Source of the DNA: Acanthosepion esculentum
Lineage: Eukaryota; Mollusca; Cephalopoda; Sepiida; Sepiidae
DNA length: 64,000 nt
Direction: 5' to 3'
Assembly (NCBI GenBank): GCA_964036315.1
Contig: OZ038517.1
Span: 57,374,156-57,438,155, forward strand
The notes under the pieces were generated by a model. It was not told the origin of the DNA. It saw only the letters and a program-made list of their open reading frames with translations, and did no database searches. Positions 12,640 to 24,237 of this stretch are shown in pieces; the first letter of the stretch is position 1; every line of letters starts with the position of its first letter. Position numbers and translations under genes: made by a program.

Positions 12640-13154
12640 TTAAATGGATAAAGTACACATTGCTCAAGGTTCTTAAAAAAAAAAAAAAGTAAATACTTTC
12701 TGTAAAACTGAATTAGGAAAAAATACATAATATTGATACTACCAACAAATTGAAAATAAAATGTTTTTAAGTCAACACTGATAAATGTTGGTTACTTAGG
12801 ACAAGTCTTTAAATAATATCTGATGAAAAGGATTTATAATGAAAACAGAGTAAAATTTCCAATTAAAATACTTTTACTACAGTTTCATTGTTCCCACAAA
12901 AGCAACCTCTTGATCTAAAAGGAAACATTGAGTTTTTAGTAATTTTTAATAATTTGTGTTATTGACTAATTTCAAAATTAACACTAAATTCTTGGATATG
13001 CATAATTAAAGTTACATCAAAATAAAGACTCATTTATTCACAAAAAATACAGAATTTGTTTAGAAAATTAAACTACTTCTTTGGAAAAATATTTATATAA
13101 ATTAGATTTTCAAATGACACACAGATGATTATGGACAGCAGTAATTAGGAAAAT

Positions 13155-13700
13155 AGAACTTTTATTATCTGGTCTGGTGGTTCTGCTATCTATTTAGAGA
13201 CTCTTGATAAAATTCAAAGAAGAACCTGTAATGTTATTGGTCCTGACCTGGCATCTCAGCTTTAGTCAATTTCCCACTGCTGTATCTTCCTTGTGGTTTT
13301 TCTATAACTATTTTCATAGTAATTATTCTGATGATCTTTCCTCTATGGTATCAAGACTTTATGAATTTAAGTGCAGTACGAGTTTGACTGCAATTTTTCA
13401 TTATCTTACAGTTGAAATTGCTAGATGTAACTGTAAGTTCTATGCTAACAGTTACTTCCATTGCTTGTGGAACTCTCTTCAGGTTTTTGCTTTTCAGTCA
13501 ACTTTGATCTTCAAACATTTAAATATAATATCAATTGTTATTTTTTGTCTTAATTCCAGTTCTTTATTGTTATCTTTCCTTAATAATGTTTTCTTTTTCT
13601 TATATTCTCTCACATTCAGTAACCCCTTGCATTTTAGTATGTTTATTGCCTTGCTTGGGGTGAAATCATATATATATATATATTTAGTAAAGGTGTAATT
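13155..13700 (+). pseudogene. LINE 3' fragment
   Basis: Plus-strand frames read LDKIQRRTCNVIGPDL near 13205 and DDLSSMVSRLYEFKCSTSL near 13330, the C-terminus of the same LINE family as 48.3-49.7 kb. It ends with the family's 3' tail (TTGCCTTGCTTGGGGTGAAA) and a short TA run. It is interrupted by stops. Confidence 0.75.
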
Positions 13701-15980
13701 TAATTTTGTTCATTTTTCTACATTTTTTTATGTATACTTGTATAAATTCAGTCTGAAATATTCTGCATTTGATGAAAATGCCCTTAGAGAAGAGTAGAAA
13801 TTTCAGTTTAGAAAATCATATTAATGATATGATGGAAAATGTTTAAAAACTGACAGCAAAGAATTGGTAGCAAACTTCAGTTTCAAATCATTTAATATAA
13901 TCACACACATACACACATACAAAATGGCTTCCACTTGAATGTGGAATGAAACAAAATTCAAACTGAAAGAGTTCTGCATTAATCATGTTCAGTGGTATGA
14001 AATTGTTATTTTTGTTTTATAACATTTGCAATGAAGAATAGCTTTTGTGTTATAACTGGAGAAGATTTTTACAATAGATGGAATGCAGATGACTCTGAAA
14101 CACAAGTTGAACCCTACTGTGATCCCTGAAAACTTATGGTGAGCATTTAGTAGAATGTAAGGGGTTTAATCATAGTTGCCTTCAAAGTGGCAAAACTTAA
14201 ACAACATTCAATTTGATGAATAGAAAGGATATCATTTTCTTACATGATAATGCTTGTGATTATGTTACAAAATTTTCTCAAACATCAGTGCTACTTCCTT
14301 ACAGGTAATATCTTTTCCAGTCGGAATCAGATTGAAGAAGCCTTAAATAAAAAATAACGGCTACTTTAGAATAAACATTTATTGAACAGATATCTGTCAA
14401 GAAGTTTTGAAGCTGATGGTTAAAATTTTTTCGATTGAAGAAATATTTTATTTTTATTTTATTTTCAATGAAATTGAATAGAAAATTCAATTTCATATTG
14501 AACAACCTTATAATATTTGATTAATTAAACTGACCTTTCTTTCTGGTTTTTGCTTTTTTTCCTTTATATAATTCATCATTAATAATCTATGTAAGAAATT
14601 ATGTGTGTGTACTCATAAAAAAGATTTCTGGAAATAATGAATTATTTTTAAAGAAAAAAATTGAAGCCATGGAAGATTTTCATAAATTCAACATCTTTTA
14701 TGTGACTGATTTGAGACAATAAAGGCATCTCAGCAGAACTAATTACAAATTTAATTATTAGTGAAGACCCAATTTTAAAGCTTCATCTGAACAATGCCAT
14801 AAGACATTGAAGATAGACTTTAAAAAATTCAACATTTATTTCTGAACATTTCAACATGGTAATTTTAAATAATTGCTTAAGGCTACAGGCTATGAAAGTC
14901 AGCTGATGATATCGGATAACTGAATCAATAAAAACTTGCAATTAACAAAGAGAAAAAATATCTAAAATTGAGGATTATAATATCCATTATACTTATGATT
15001 AGGATTTTATCTTCAATATCAATTGAGATGATGTGCTACTTGCTTGGTAAGGTTATTGCTTACTTAAATTATGGTTCTAATCATAATCTTCATGTTTTAG
15101 CTACAAATTTGGTAGATATATATTAACCAATAATGTAGACAAAATTCACCTTTTAATTATATAGTAACGGGTTAGAAATCATTATGTACTGAGTTTCTAC
15201 TTTTTTAAAATAAAGCCACTAAGATACAAGGGGTTACTGAGTGTTGGAGAATATGAGAAAAAAACACTTTTAAGGAGAGAACAATAAAAGAACAGGAATT
15301 AAGAAGACAGAAGATAACAATTGACATAGCATTTAAAGTTTTGAAGATTAAAGTTGACTGGGAAGCAAGAAGCTGGAGGAGAGTTCCACAAGTAAGAAGT
15401 GCGATTGAAGAAGCTGGTAGTATAGAACTTATGGTTATATCTATTATTTCAACTATAAATTGATGAGATTTTTCTGCCAATCTAGTACTGTGTTTAAATT
15501 CATAAAGTCTAGATACCATAGAGGACAGTTCATCAGATCTAGAAAAGTGACTATTCAAGACCACTTTCATTTTGCAATTTTGATAAGAAAGACTGCATCA
15601 GTTAAAATATTTGTCCAGAAATACCATAACCTTTCAATTTTTGAAGAAGTCCAGTATGTCAAGCTCTGTTGAGATGTCCAAAGTAACAGCCAAAGCTTCA
15701 CCATTCTTATCTAAAGCTTGATATACTCTTTCAGCAATAATCTTATACATCAGCAGTTGACCTAGAGAAGTGAAAGCCATATTGCTTATTTGAAAGAAGA
15801 CCCTGCGAGATGAGATGCTTAACCACTTCATAGTTAGTAAGAGCCTCTAGTACATTGTCAAAAAGAGATAGAAGGCTGATCAGATGGTTCCCTGAGTTCT
15901 TAAAGACTAAAACTATAGAAGAGGATTTCCAGCAAGCAGGAAATCAAGAAGCAGCAAGGCATTTATTGTAGAGTTTAGAG

Positions 15981-16770
15981 CAGTGGTTCCCAACCGATTT
16001 TGGGCCATGCCCCACTTTGGTATTTCTAAAATTCTGGGGAACTTCCCATATTTAATTCTTACATATTCAAAATTTTACTGCAATTCACGTGAAGAAAGCT
16101 TAAAATGCCATTAACTTGGTCACTAAACAAGCCTTCAAAGAAAATGGCATCCATGAAAGAGAAAAATTAAAAAACAAAAAGACAGTTAAATATAGTTTCA
16201 AAACATATAATAGAGAACTGAAAGGCAGAAATATAAAATATTTGAATGAAAGCTTATTCTGTAATATACTTTGATCATTTTAATCATGAAATAATAATTC
16301 AAAATGAAATTTGAGCTCATCACAAAATGACTTAGTGAGATTCTTGTGCGTCATGCCTGCTACAGATAGATTTTATATTATGCACCAATTTAGTCAGCTT
16401 AAGCTTCAAGTCTCCTCATTTAGTGATATCCAGTTGATTTCTTTTCTTCAATAACAAATCATTTACACCACTAAAGCCACATTCATCTAAATATGAAGAT
16501 GGAAATGGTAACAACAAATCTCTTGCAATGGTGGTTGAATCTTTATCTATGCATAACTGCATATGCACCGTATGCATTAACACGCATTGACATGAACACT
16601 CTCACTCAGACTCACTAGAAAACAATTCACTGTTAACAACACATTCTCGAATTGCCCCCTTATTTATTCTCTTGGTATAGTAAGCCAAACGATGCATATC
16701 CTATGCATGCCCCACCAAAATATTATCATGCCTTACCAGTGGGGTATATGCCCCACATAGGGAATCATTG
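15981..16770 (-). mobile_element. hAT deletion derivative, 790 bp, nested in a LINE
   Basis: The ends are CAGTGGTTCCC on the left and its imperfect complement GGGAATCATTG on the right. The element is flanked on both sides by the same 8-bp word GTTTAGAG (15973-15980 and 16771-16778), which fits the hAT target preference nTnnnnAn. On the minus strand the middle reads SSYLDECGFSGVNDLLL and QLDITK, which belong to the C-terminal dimerisation region of hAT (Charlie/ZBED-like) transposases. The catalytic core is gone, so it could only move using an enzyme from elsewhere. Its host LINE resumes exactly on the other side. Confidence 0.88.
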
Positions 16771-17064
16771 GTTTAGAGACAACAAGACCCAGTTGAGGAG
16801 CACATTTCTTAAGGACTATTGCAGGGATACCATCAAGTCCACATGCTTTGTGAAGATCCAGTTTAAAGATGATAGCATAAACCATGGATACATGCATATC
16901 ACGCAATAAAGACTCAGTTCTAAGTGGAAAGTCAGGTAAAGATACTCAAGATGAGTCAAGAATAGAATTTGAAGAGAATTTACCAACAAAATATTCTTCT
17001 TTATCAGCAGAAGATGTTAAATTGAGTGAAGAGAGGAGGAATAGAAAACTTACTCTTATTTAAG

Positions 17065-17173
17065 ACACTATTACAAAGCTGCTAGTAGTTTGGCAGCTCT
17101 GTAATAGTGTAAAAGGCTGTAAAATATAGCCTCTAACAAGTTTGACTCATGAGAAACTTGTTAGAGGCTATAT
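17065..17173. repeat. Two adjacent inverted repeats
   Basis: 17065-17082 pairs with 17093-17110 (18 bp, one mismatch, 10-base loop). 17124-17143 pairs with 17154-17173 (20 bp, perfect, 10-base loop). They lie inside the LINE body and are not part of its normal sequence arrangement. Confidence 0.9.
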
Positions 17174-17612
17174 GGTGCATCATTCTATTTGCAAACAAAG
17201 ATTTACATTTACAATTATTGCGAGCAGACAAAAATAGGCGTCTGTTGTGATTGGAACTATTATGCTGGTACACCTGGAAAAAGTGGTTTCTGTGGTCTAT
17301 AGTGGCTGAACAGGTCAGTATAAACCAAGAAGATTGTGGTTTCAACTGGTATTTATGAGAAGGTACAAAAGCATCAATGCCAGCTTTAACCCAAGAAGAA
17401 AATGTGTCATAATTCTCAATATAAAGATTAAGAATATCAATCCAAAAGGCATCTCAAATAAAGTCACAAAAGGAATATCAATCAGTACACTAGTAACAGA
17501 AAGAAGTCTTGTGAATAGGAGGCTCCTTTCTAATAGATGACTCAAAAGAAAATTTAACATATACTACACCATGATCCAAATTGCCAAGAGAACAGAGTTA
17601 TGATTCTTGACA

Positions 17613-17673
17613 AGAGCTAAGAGAGGAGGTAAAGAACAAATCAAGATCCTTCTTTACCTCCTCTCTTAGCTCT
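17613..17673. repeat. 22-bp perfect inverted repeat
   Basis: 17613-17634 and 17652-17673 are perfect reverse complements with a 17-base spacer. The first arm codes FTSSLSS of the LINE endonuclease region; the second is an inverted copy lying in the same LINE. Confidence 0.92.
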
Positions 17674-18432
17674 AATCATATTTATTAGGGGAAACAAGTA
17701 GGGAAATTCCCTATTTGACTGAGAGATTGAGAAACAGAAAAATTGAAACTGTGAATTCTGGCAACATCAGTAACATTAAAATGCTTCAGCAAGTTGATGT
17801 GATGAGCATTAAAATCAAACAGAAAAATATTTGCAGATGAATGGAGAGAGAAAGAGAGCCAATTCTATATCAGAAATATTGTCTAATATATTACAGTCCT
17901 GAGAAGAAGGAGAGTGATAAAGAAAAAAGAGATAGCTAACAGAGTGCAATAATGGAAGTTGAAAGCACATGAAAGAATCATATGGGGACTCAAGAGACAA
18001 TTCACAGATTTTTCCTGAATATAAACACCAAGGCCATGCATATGTATCCTAGAATCTTTTCGACAAAGAGGAAGGTAGCCTGGAATAGAGAATTCATTGG
18101 TAGTACTAGAAGAATTTAAATTAGTTTTGCAAAGTGCAAAGATATCTGTTTTGCATAGCCCCTTTGTGGGGGTGTTTGGTGACAGTGTTGATTTGATCAT
18201 AAAGTTGCATTCTTCTCTCTTGGGTGGTGATCGCTAGTTGTTTTCATTCAAGATGAAAAGAACTTCAACACAGGAAATTTTAACTCATCTAACCCTTTCC
18301 AGACATGAAAATCAACGTCTACATTGCTTGACATGTAAGAACGAACTCCCTGAAAGCCCTTTCATTATCTATAGTTCTTACATTGTCTCAGCCAATCAAA
18401 ATCAACTTCCTTGTTTTGTCTTCCATCTGAGC

Positions 18433-19566
18433 TCAACCTCAGGAAGTCAGAGCAGCGATACACTTCCTCTAAAAAAAATAATAGCCTGCTAAACTATTAT
18501 TTAACATACCTTACCTAGTCATTAAAAAAATATTCATTTATGACTTTTATTTCAACTATATTACTCTAAAATTCCCTCTACTCTTTTGTGTCTGCAAGGC
18601 GTGCTCCTTTCATTTTTTTTCTTCATTGGGCCTCAGTCACATGACCCCTCCGGCATGCACATATACCATTCCTGATAAAGAATGAACATAAACAATAAAA
18701 TTCTAACCAGAATTTTTATGCTTTACAAACCTCTTTTTTTTTTTTTTTTTTTTTAAACAAAAAAAACAGACAATCCTTGGTCCATTCTTGGTCACTAGCT
18801 TCTGTGACCCAAGGTCAATGCCTCAGTTTGGATACAAATCACCCCAACAGTGAACTTTGATCTCTCCAATGTATTACCTCTACTCAGGTCAGCAGGTACT
18901 ACCTCTGCAATACAATATTCCTGGGGACAACAAAATTCCTTGCCACTTCACTTGAGACTATAGAAAATTTACATACAATTCAAAGAAAAAAGTACAGGTC
19001 GAAAAAATCACGCAATACATGTCAAAAGCCCCACACCACAGCATCAAACAATTTCATAACTCAGCCACGTCCTTGCCACCTAAATTTTGCACTTATACCA
19101 TGATCTATACTTATTTTCTATTTACAGTGACACAGCACACACAGTCCATTATCACCCTATTTATTCAACCACAACCAATGACTTTTGTATTTGTGTATAA
19201 CCAGATTTAAACAAATCTTCCCAAATTTACCACCATTAATTTTCTATAATTACTATGAATAACCATCTGCCTGTGTGTGTCAAAACTCAACTCTCACCAT
19301 CTCAAATCCTTCTACCCTAGGAAAACAACCACACCTGTTCTGCACCTCCTAACTAATCCATTACTGGCTCTATCGTGGTTACAAGGGTTTTCTTCCCTTA
19401 GTTGTCTACTATGACCTGGCACCCCACAAGCCACTTGACCAATTCCTTTTTGGTTGTCAGGGCCCTTCCTTGACAACCATTTGACCCCAAAGGTCAACCT
19501 CAGGAAGTCAGAGCAGCAATACACATCCCCCTAAAATTAATAGTCTGCTAAACTATTATTTAACAT
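18433..19566. repeat. Segment bounded by ~74-bp direct repeats
   Basis: 18433-18507 and 19494-19566 are near-identical direct copies, starting TCAACCTCAGGAAGTCAGAG and ending CTAAACTATTATTTAACAT. The 1-kb segment between them has no long open frame. It contains a poly-T run (18731-18754) and an inverted repeat TGGTTGTCA...TGACAACCA at about 19450. It may be a short LTR-like element or an insertion with repeat-mediated duplication. I do not recognise the family. Confidence 0.55.
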
Positions 19567-20284
19567 CTGGAGAAAGTTTCAAGAGAAAAAATTCTACACT
19601 ACAGAAATTGGGATGCATTCCATGAATAGTGGAGAAAGATAGGTGGAGGGGGGTAGTTTATTTTTAATTTACTGCTTTACTTGTATTTCTTCTCATTGTA
19701 TCTGTCATAAGAAAATTTTATTTTTAATGAAAGGCCAAAATAATTTTCACTATTGTCTATGGCAATACAAACTGGCCAGAAGATGGCTAAGATGAATGCA
19801 TAATGTGGCCTCAGGTTTGCCCTTCTGAAATACATGCAGGGACACCTATCCATGCACGAGATGACTCTACAAATACCCTGATATTATGTGACTGTTGATC
19901 AGAGCAGCATCTCTAAGCACTACTAAAGTGTTTGGGCTTCTTTCTAACAGAAGCAGCAACCTTGCCAATCTAGTACCAAAAAATTGCCAATCCAGTACCA
20001 TCATAATGAAAAGTTCCAGCCACTGATCAGCCAGATCACCAAAAAGTTAGATGGTTAAATCATTATGGCCATGGAAGAAAGAACTGGTAAGCCATATCTT
20101 AAACAGGAAACAAGGGAAGAGCTTCTACTACTGTTCAATAGACATGGAAGGAGTACTGGCCAGGTGAAACTATCTACTCCTGTTCACCTTGCATAGTGTG
20201 AAATGATAAAAAAAAAAACCCAACTTTTTACTAAGTTGGTGCAACAAGTAAAAATGTCCTTTTCAATAAAATAGTAGATCAAGC

Positions 20285-20830
20285 TATTGGTTGCATTTGA
20301 AGGTCAGTCACAAAGTAATACTTTTTATTCTTTAATTATAACAGATTTAATAGTATATGTACACAAAGTATACCAAAATGAACATAAGTTTCAAGATTCC
20401 AAATCTAATTCCATTTCACTTGTGATAATCCCACCTGAAGAGGGCATGTAAAACTGCTTCATACAATCTTCTTGGCTGCTTTCTTAGCCACGTGTGAGTT
20501 GCCTCATCATCATTAGAGAACTGCTCTACTGTTCATAATGTACTGCTCCAGAATATTTTGGGCAGCAAAAATCCTCTGTTCCATTATGGAGTCTGTCAGC
20601 ATTTTAGAAACCAACTTTGTACATATCTTTGAGTAACCAAGAGACTGCACTAAACTGCAGGCACTACTATGGTTCACCTGAAGACTTTCACAGAATTTTG
20701 CAATAGTGATTATTCTGTCACATGTAATTAAAGTGTCAACCTGTTTGGCCTTATCTTCATTCATAACAGCAGGTGACCTGTCACTTAGACTCATCTATTT
20801 ACTTCTGCTTACATCAAGTGCAGCCTTTCC
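20285..20830 (-). pseudogene. mariner transposase deletion derivative
   Basis: On the minus strand 20794-20513 reads AKQVDTLITCDRIITIAKFC, then NHSSACSLVQSLGYSKICTK, the helix-turn-helix DNA-binding half of a mariner transposase. About 60 bases later it reads WLRKQPRRLYEAVLHALF, the usual C-terminal end. The whole catalytic D,D34D core is missing, giving an internally deleted, non-autonomous copy. A likely terminal sequence (GGTCAGTCACAAAGTAATAC) lies at about 20302; the other end was not located. Confidence 0.7.
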
Positions 20831-21456
20831 ATAAACATTCACTAATCTCCTGTGAGTGTTTGCCTCACTTTCTCCTTCCATAAAAAGAAATTCTATGTCA
20901 ATTCTTTGCTTTCTACTTCTCATCTCCAAAGGGTCAATTATTTTGAAAGGGGATTATCAATAGGAAAAGAGAATGTAATTCCACAATTTTTTTCTGCTGT
21001 TCTTCAAGATAATTTATGGTTTATAACTAAAAATTTACTAGGAATTCTGATTAATGTTTCTAAAATTAAATTAGAACAGGTATTATTTTTTTTACCAACT
21101 CTTACATAAAATACTATCCCCCACCCCAAAAAAAGGCTACAAAAATATCTCCTGCAGGAGTTAATGTCTAGTAGGCTAATGTTTATCCTGATTATAGTTT
21201 ATATTGTTATTGAAGTGGATGAATATTTTTAGAAGTTGAATAAATTTGCAGTTACATATGTGGAATAGATAAGAATTTCTCATTTTATTGTATTTTTTAT
21301 GGAGTAAAAGTATGATGGGGTGCTGAAAATTCCCAATCCACATTCCAAAATCTGACCAAATGACCAAACATCAGATTTCTTTCTTGAAAGTGCTTGGTTT
21401 TCAGCCACTACGCCTTATCCCCAATATGTCTCTCAGTCACTAATAATAAAGATTAC

Positions 21457-21458
<2 letters not shown>

Positions 21459-21501
<43 letters not shown>
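21459..21501. repeat. (CA)n microsatellite
   Basis: About 21 CA units. Confidence 0.95.
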
Positions 21502-21502
<1 letters not shown>

Positions 21503-22260
21503 AGTTTTTATAAGATCAATTTGGCACTTTCATTATTCTATTAATTACAGTTTCTTTTTTTTTATTTGTAGTTTCATGTTTGTCACTTTATGATGTATTT
21601 ATTTACCACTGCAGTAAGACAGCAGAATATGACATTTGGCAATTTTTGTCATAGAGCAAGCTGTATATCTACATGTCATTGGTGGGTCACTGAAAAATAA
21701 CCCTGTTTTTTGGCAATTGCTTCAGACATCAGAGCATGTACCTGACCCTGCCAAACTTAGAGGCAATACTGCTTAGAGGATGGATCCCCAGTTACAAAAC
21801 TTCAATTATTGTTTTCTAGCCACAAATATTAAGAAACTGGCAAGTTAAATTGTCAATGAAAAAAGCCACTATAAACCTATTCTTAGAAACTTTGTTTTTC
21901 CTCTTATGACTTATTTTTTTTTATCTTGTGCACTTCCCTTGTATTAAAATACAAAAGAAGAATACAAAAAGAACACATTGGTAATATTATATTCCCTTTA
22001 AGGAACATAATATCAATATTGACATGTCTCCTTCTTTAATTGTCACATTGTTTATTGTTTTATTGGAATAAGAAAATCAATTTAATCCATTAACTGTAAA
22101 TATTTGAAATTTTAGACATGGTTAAATTGGTTATGAATGATAAAAACTAATCCTCTATTCTTTTCTTTCTGATAAACAACAAAAATAAATATCAAAATTC
22201 CTAAATGCTAATGGTGCTTCTTTTTTTAAAAAATCTTTAAAATTTATTTATTTTTTTAAG

Positions 22261-22391
22261 GAAAAAAACAATTGTCCCTTACATGTGGCTGCAGCAGGTG
22301 GGCAATCGTCTCAGGTGGAGCTGTTGGTGGTCTATGGAGCTGACCCTGGCTGTGTGGATGCTAATGGTAAAACCCCCATTGATTATGCTAG
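22261..22391 (+). CDS. GIT: GIT exon B, ankyrin repeat
   Basis: 131 nt, phase 0 in and phase 2 out, after TTTTTTTAAG and before GTAAGT. It codes EKNNCPLHVAAAGGQSSQVE, then LLVVYGADPGCVDANGKTPI and DYA. This matches the second GIT ankyrin repeat, with the family's PLHVAA, LLVVYGADPG and TPIDYAR signatures. The acceptor is AAG, less usual than CAG, but the tract before it is strongly pyrimidine-rich. It is locally much less AT-rich than the intron. The ankyrin repeats sit next to the ArfGAP domain and help fold and orient it. Confidence 0.96.
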
Positions 22392-23686
22392 GTAAGTACA
22401 TATTATTGTTTGTTGTGTACATATGTATCTGTTTGCTTGTACTTATTTTTTATTTGATTTAGGGTCTCCAGTCTAATCATAAATCCATTTTATTCTTTAA
22501 GACTTTCACGTTTGTATGAAGTCAAAATTTTGTATTGTTAACTAAAGAAAAGTTAAGTGTTTACCTTGCTGTTATGAGGTCAATAATCAAACAAGGAAAT
22601 TTTGAATATAATCAAGCTCTTGTCATTCAAAAGATTCAATCCAGCATTTCTTTACTGATTAAATTTAATAAAATTAATTGTTGAAGTAAACCACTTGGAA
22701 AAGAAACAATTAATGTCTGTTATGATTTTTCTGAGTATGAACAATTTTCAGCACCAATTTTGTAGTCTTACTCAGTTCATAGATCTAAACTGATTAAGAC
22801 TACAAAGGGAAGCAATCATTCACTTTAACAATACTGTTTATTCTAATTTATTTTATAGAAAAAGGTTTATTTATATTTTTCTTTTTCTTGTACTCCTGTG
22901 TACCAAATACAAGTGCTGAAACAATTGAATTATTTCCCCCATGCTGACATGGTGTTTATTTGGTACAGGATATGCTCATCAATATTCAAATAATTTTCTC
23001 TATGGCATGATTATTTTGTTTCGTGTTAATGAAATTTGTATAAAAAAATTTCCAGATGGCATTTGTATTTGCTACAAGAGTATGATTCTCTACTTGGAAG
23101 CTTTCAATTTTTTAAGATTAACTCTTTGATAAAATAACTCTTGTAAACTTTATTTTCTTGAATATATATCTTTCCATGGCCCACTTTTATAAAATTTCTG
23201 TGCTGAATGCTGGAAAAGAAAATCAAGATTGGGTTGATTTTAGTATGCCTCAAAATATAATAATTGTTTGTGCTTCCTTACTTGTCTCAACCAATTACAG
23301 CTTTTCTTATCCTAATAAAAGAACACTACTTTGGACCACAGGATTACTTGACTCTTCATGAGTGAAGAAGGTAGTTGTGCATTACAAGTTGTGATGTGAA
23401 TTTTTTACTCTTTTAATCATATCCCCGGTAATTTCTGATGTTGAATTTGCAAGACAGATTTTTGATCCTTGAAATTATGACCTCAGACTTATGATTTTGG
23501 GGATCTGAACCACCCTATTGCCAATTACCACACTTTCACCTCAAGAATATTGAGCCAGTTATTTATTTTGATTAATAATTTTATTATAATTCTATTTCTT
23601 GAATTATTCCTAAAGAATGAAACACCGCAGAAAGGCATTGTTTTTATGTCTCAGTATGATGAGTCTTCTTCATTTTCTCTTCGCAG
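22392..23686 (+). other. GIT intron B-C, 1.3 kb
   Basis: Starts GTAAGT and ends CTTCGCAG. It contains a hairpin-forming inverted repeat at 22759-22806 and no gene or recognised mobile element. Confidence 0.9.
22759..22806. repeat. Inverted repeat with 10-base loop
   Basis: TTTGTAGTCTTA and TCAGTT are followed after a short loop by AACTGA and TAAGACTACAAA: 19-base arms with one mismatch. Confidence 0.85.
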
Positions 23687-23781
23687 GTCTGAAGGTTACA
23701 TTGACCTAGCACAACGGCTGGTGGAATGCCAATATGAATTAACAGACAGACTAGCCTATTTTGTATGTGGTCGGAAACCTG
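23687..23781 (+). CDS. GIT: GIT exon C, last ankyrin repeat
   Basis: 95 nt, phase 2 in and phase 1 out, after TCGCAG and before GTAAGA. With the AG left from exon B it codes R, then SEGYIDLAQRLVECQYELTD and RLAYFVCGRKP. AERLVECQYELTDRLAF-like sequence is a strong GIT signature. It completes the third ankyrin repeat. Reading through into the intron gives no stop for about 50 bases, but the donor is good and the next exon is in matching phase. Confidence 0.96.
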
Positions 23782-23925
23782 GTAAGATTTTCTTTTTACA
23801 AATGTTTCACTTTGAAAAACACACTTCTCAATAATTTCTTATTTGAAAATACTTAATTTATTGTTTTTTGCATATAGGTAATTTAACAGATTAGCTTGTG
23901 TTTTGGCTATGATTTTAAATTGTCC

Positions 23926-24237
23926 AGCTTATGGCCATATCGTGTTGAAACACCTGTTCTTGTACAATCACCAACGTTAATCAAGCTTTGGTCAGTACCT
24001 AGTTGGATAACCACTTGGGAATAATAGGTGCTGTAAGCTTGAATGTGTGGATACTAGATTGGAATTGGAAATCAGAGCCAAGTTCCAATTCCAGTTGGGT
24101 TTGTCACAGATATACAAATATCCTTTTGAAAGGTATGAATCTGCCTCTTCTCTCCCCAGCTATGGTTAATTAGTAAGACTTATATCAGTAAATCATTGTT
24201 ATTTCAAAAGAATTTTTACAATCTAAAAATATTTTCT
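23926..24237 (+). mobile_element. SINE with 5S rRNA-derived head and tRNA-like part (degraded)
   Basis: Starts AGCTTATGGCCATATCGTG and runs through GTTAATCAAG, GGTCAGTACCTAG, GATAACCACTTGGGAATAAT and GGTGCTGTAAGCTT. This is the layout of 5S rRNA, including its internal promoter. A shortened tRNA-like piece follows (CAGAGCCAAGTTCCAATTCC, a B-box relic) and then a conserved tail (GGTATGAATCTGCCTCTTC, AATTAGTAAGACTTATATCA) shared with the copy at 50.5 kb. Such elements are transcribed by RNA polymerase III and copied by LINE machinery. The tRNA A box is lost here. Confidence 0.8.

Larger units (their letters stand above)
15190..18245 (-). pseudogene. Decayed LINE: endonuclease to 3' end, with nested hAT and internal deletion
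   Basis: Read leftward from about 18245. Endonuclease pieces: TDIFALCKTNLNSSSTTNEF and IPGYLPLCRKDSRIHMHGLG (18140-18015); HSVSYLFFLYHSPSS (about 17930); LGNLDHG at about 17575, where the motif is usually GNSDH. Then comes a linker (KPQSSWF, 17340). The reverse transcriptase begins (LHKACGLDGIPAIVLKK, about 16850; VYQALDKNGEALAVTLDIST, about 15720). After KVVLNSHFSRS at about 15545 it jumps straight to DELSSMVSRLYEFKHST, so the catalytic palm with YADD is deleted. Many stops. A hAT element (15981-16770) interrupts it. It belongs to the Jockey/I-like group by motif content. Confidence 0.78.
10536..22260 (+). other. GIT intron A-B, 11.7 kb
   Basis: Begins GTAAGT and ends TTTTTTTAAG. It carries LINE pieces (11.5, 13.2, 15.2-18.2 kb), a nested hAT, a direct-repeat-flanked segment, a mariner derivative, (TA)n at 12583 and (AC)n at 21459. 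11760-13150 and 13700-15190 hold nothing I recognise. 19740-20280 is less AT-rich than its surroundings and may be an old repeat of unknown kind. 20840-22250 shows no gene. Confidence 0.85.

Noticed and set aside
23550..23834. 94-codon frame covering GIT exon C
   Set aside because: It is exon C read through into both introns; the real coding part is 23687-23781.
23926..24050. Possible genuine 5S rRNA gene
   Set aside because: Diverged from 5S rRNA and followed by the SINE tRNA part and tail shared with the 50.5-kb copy.
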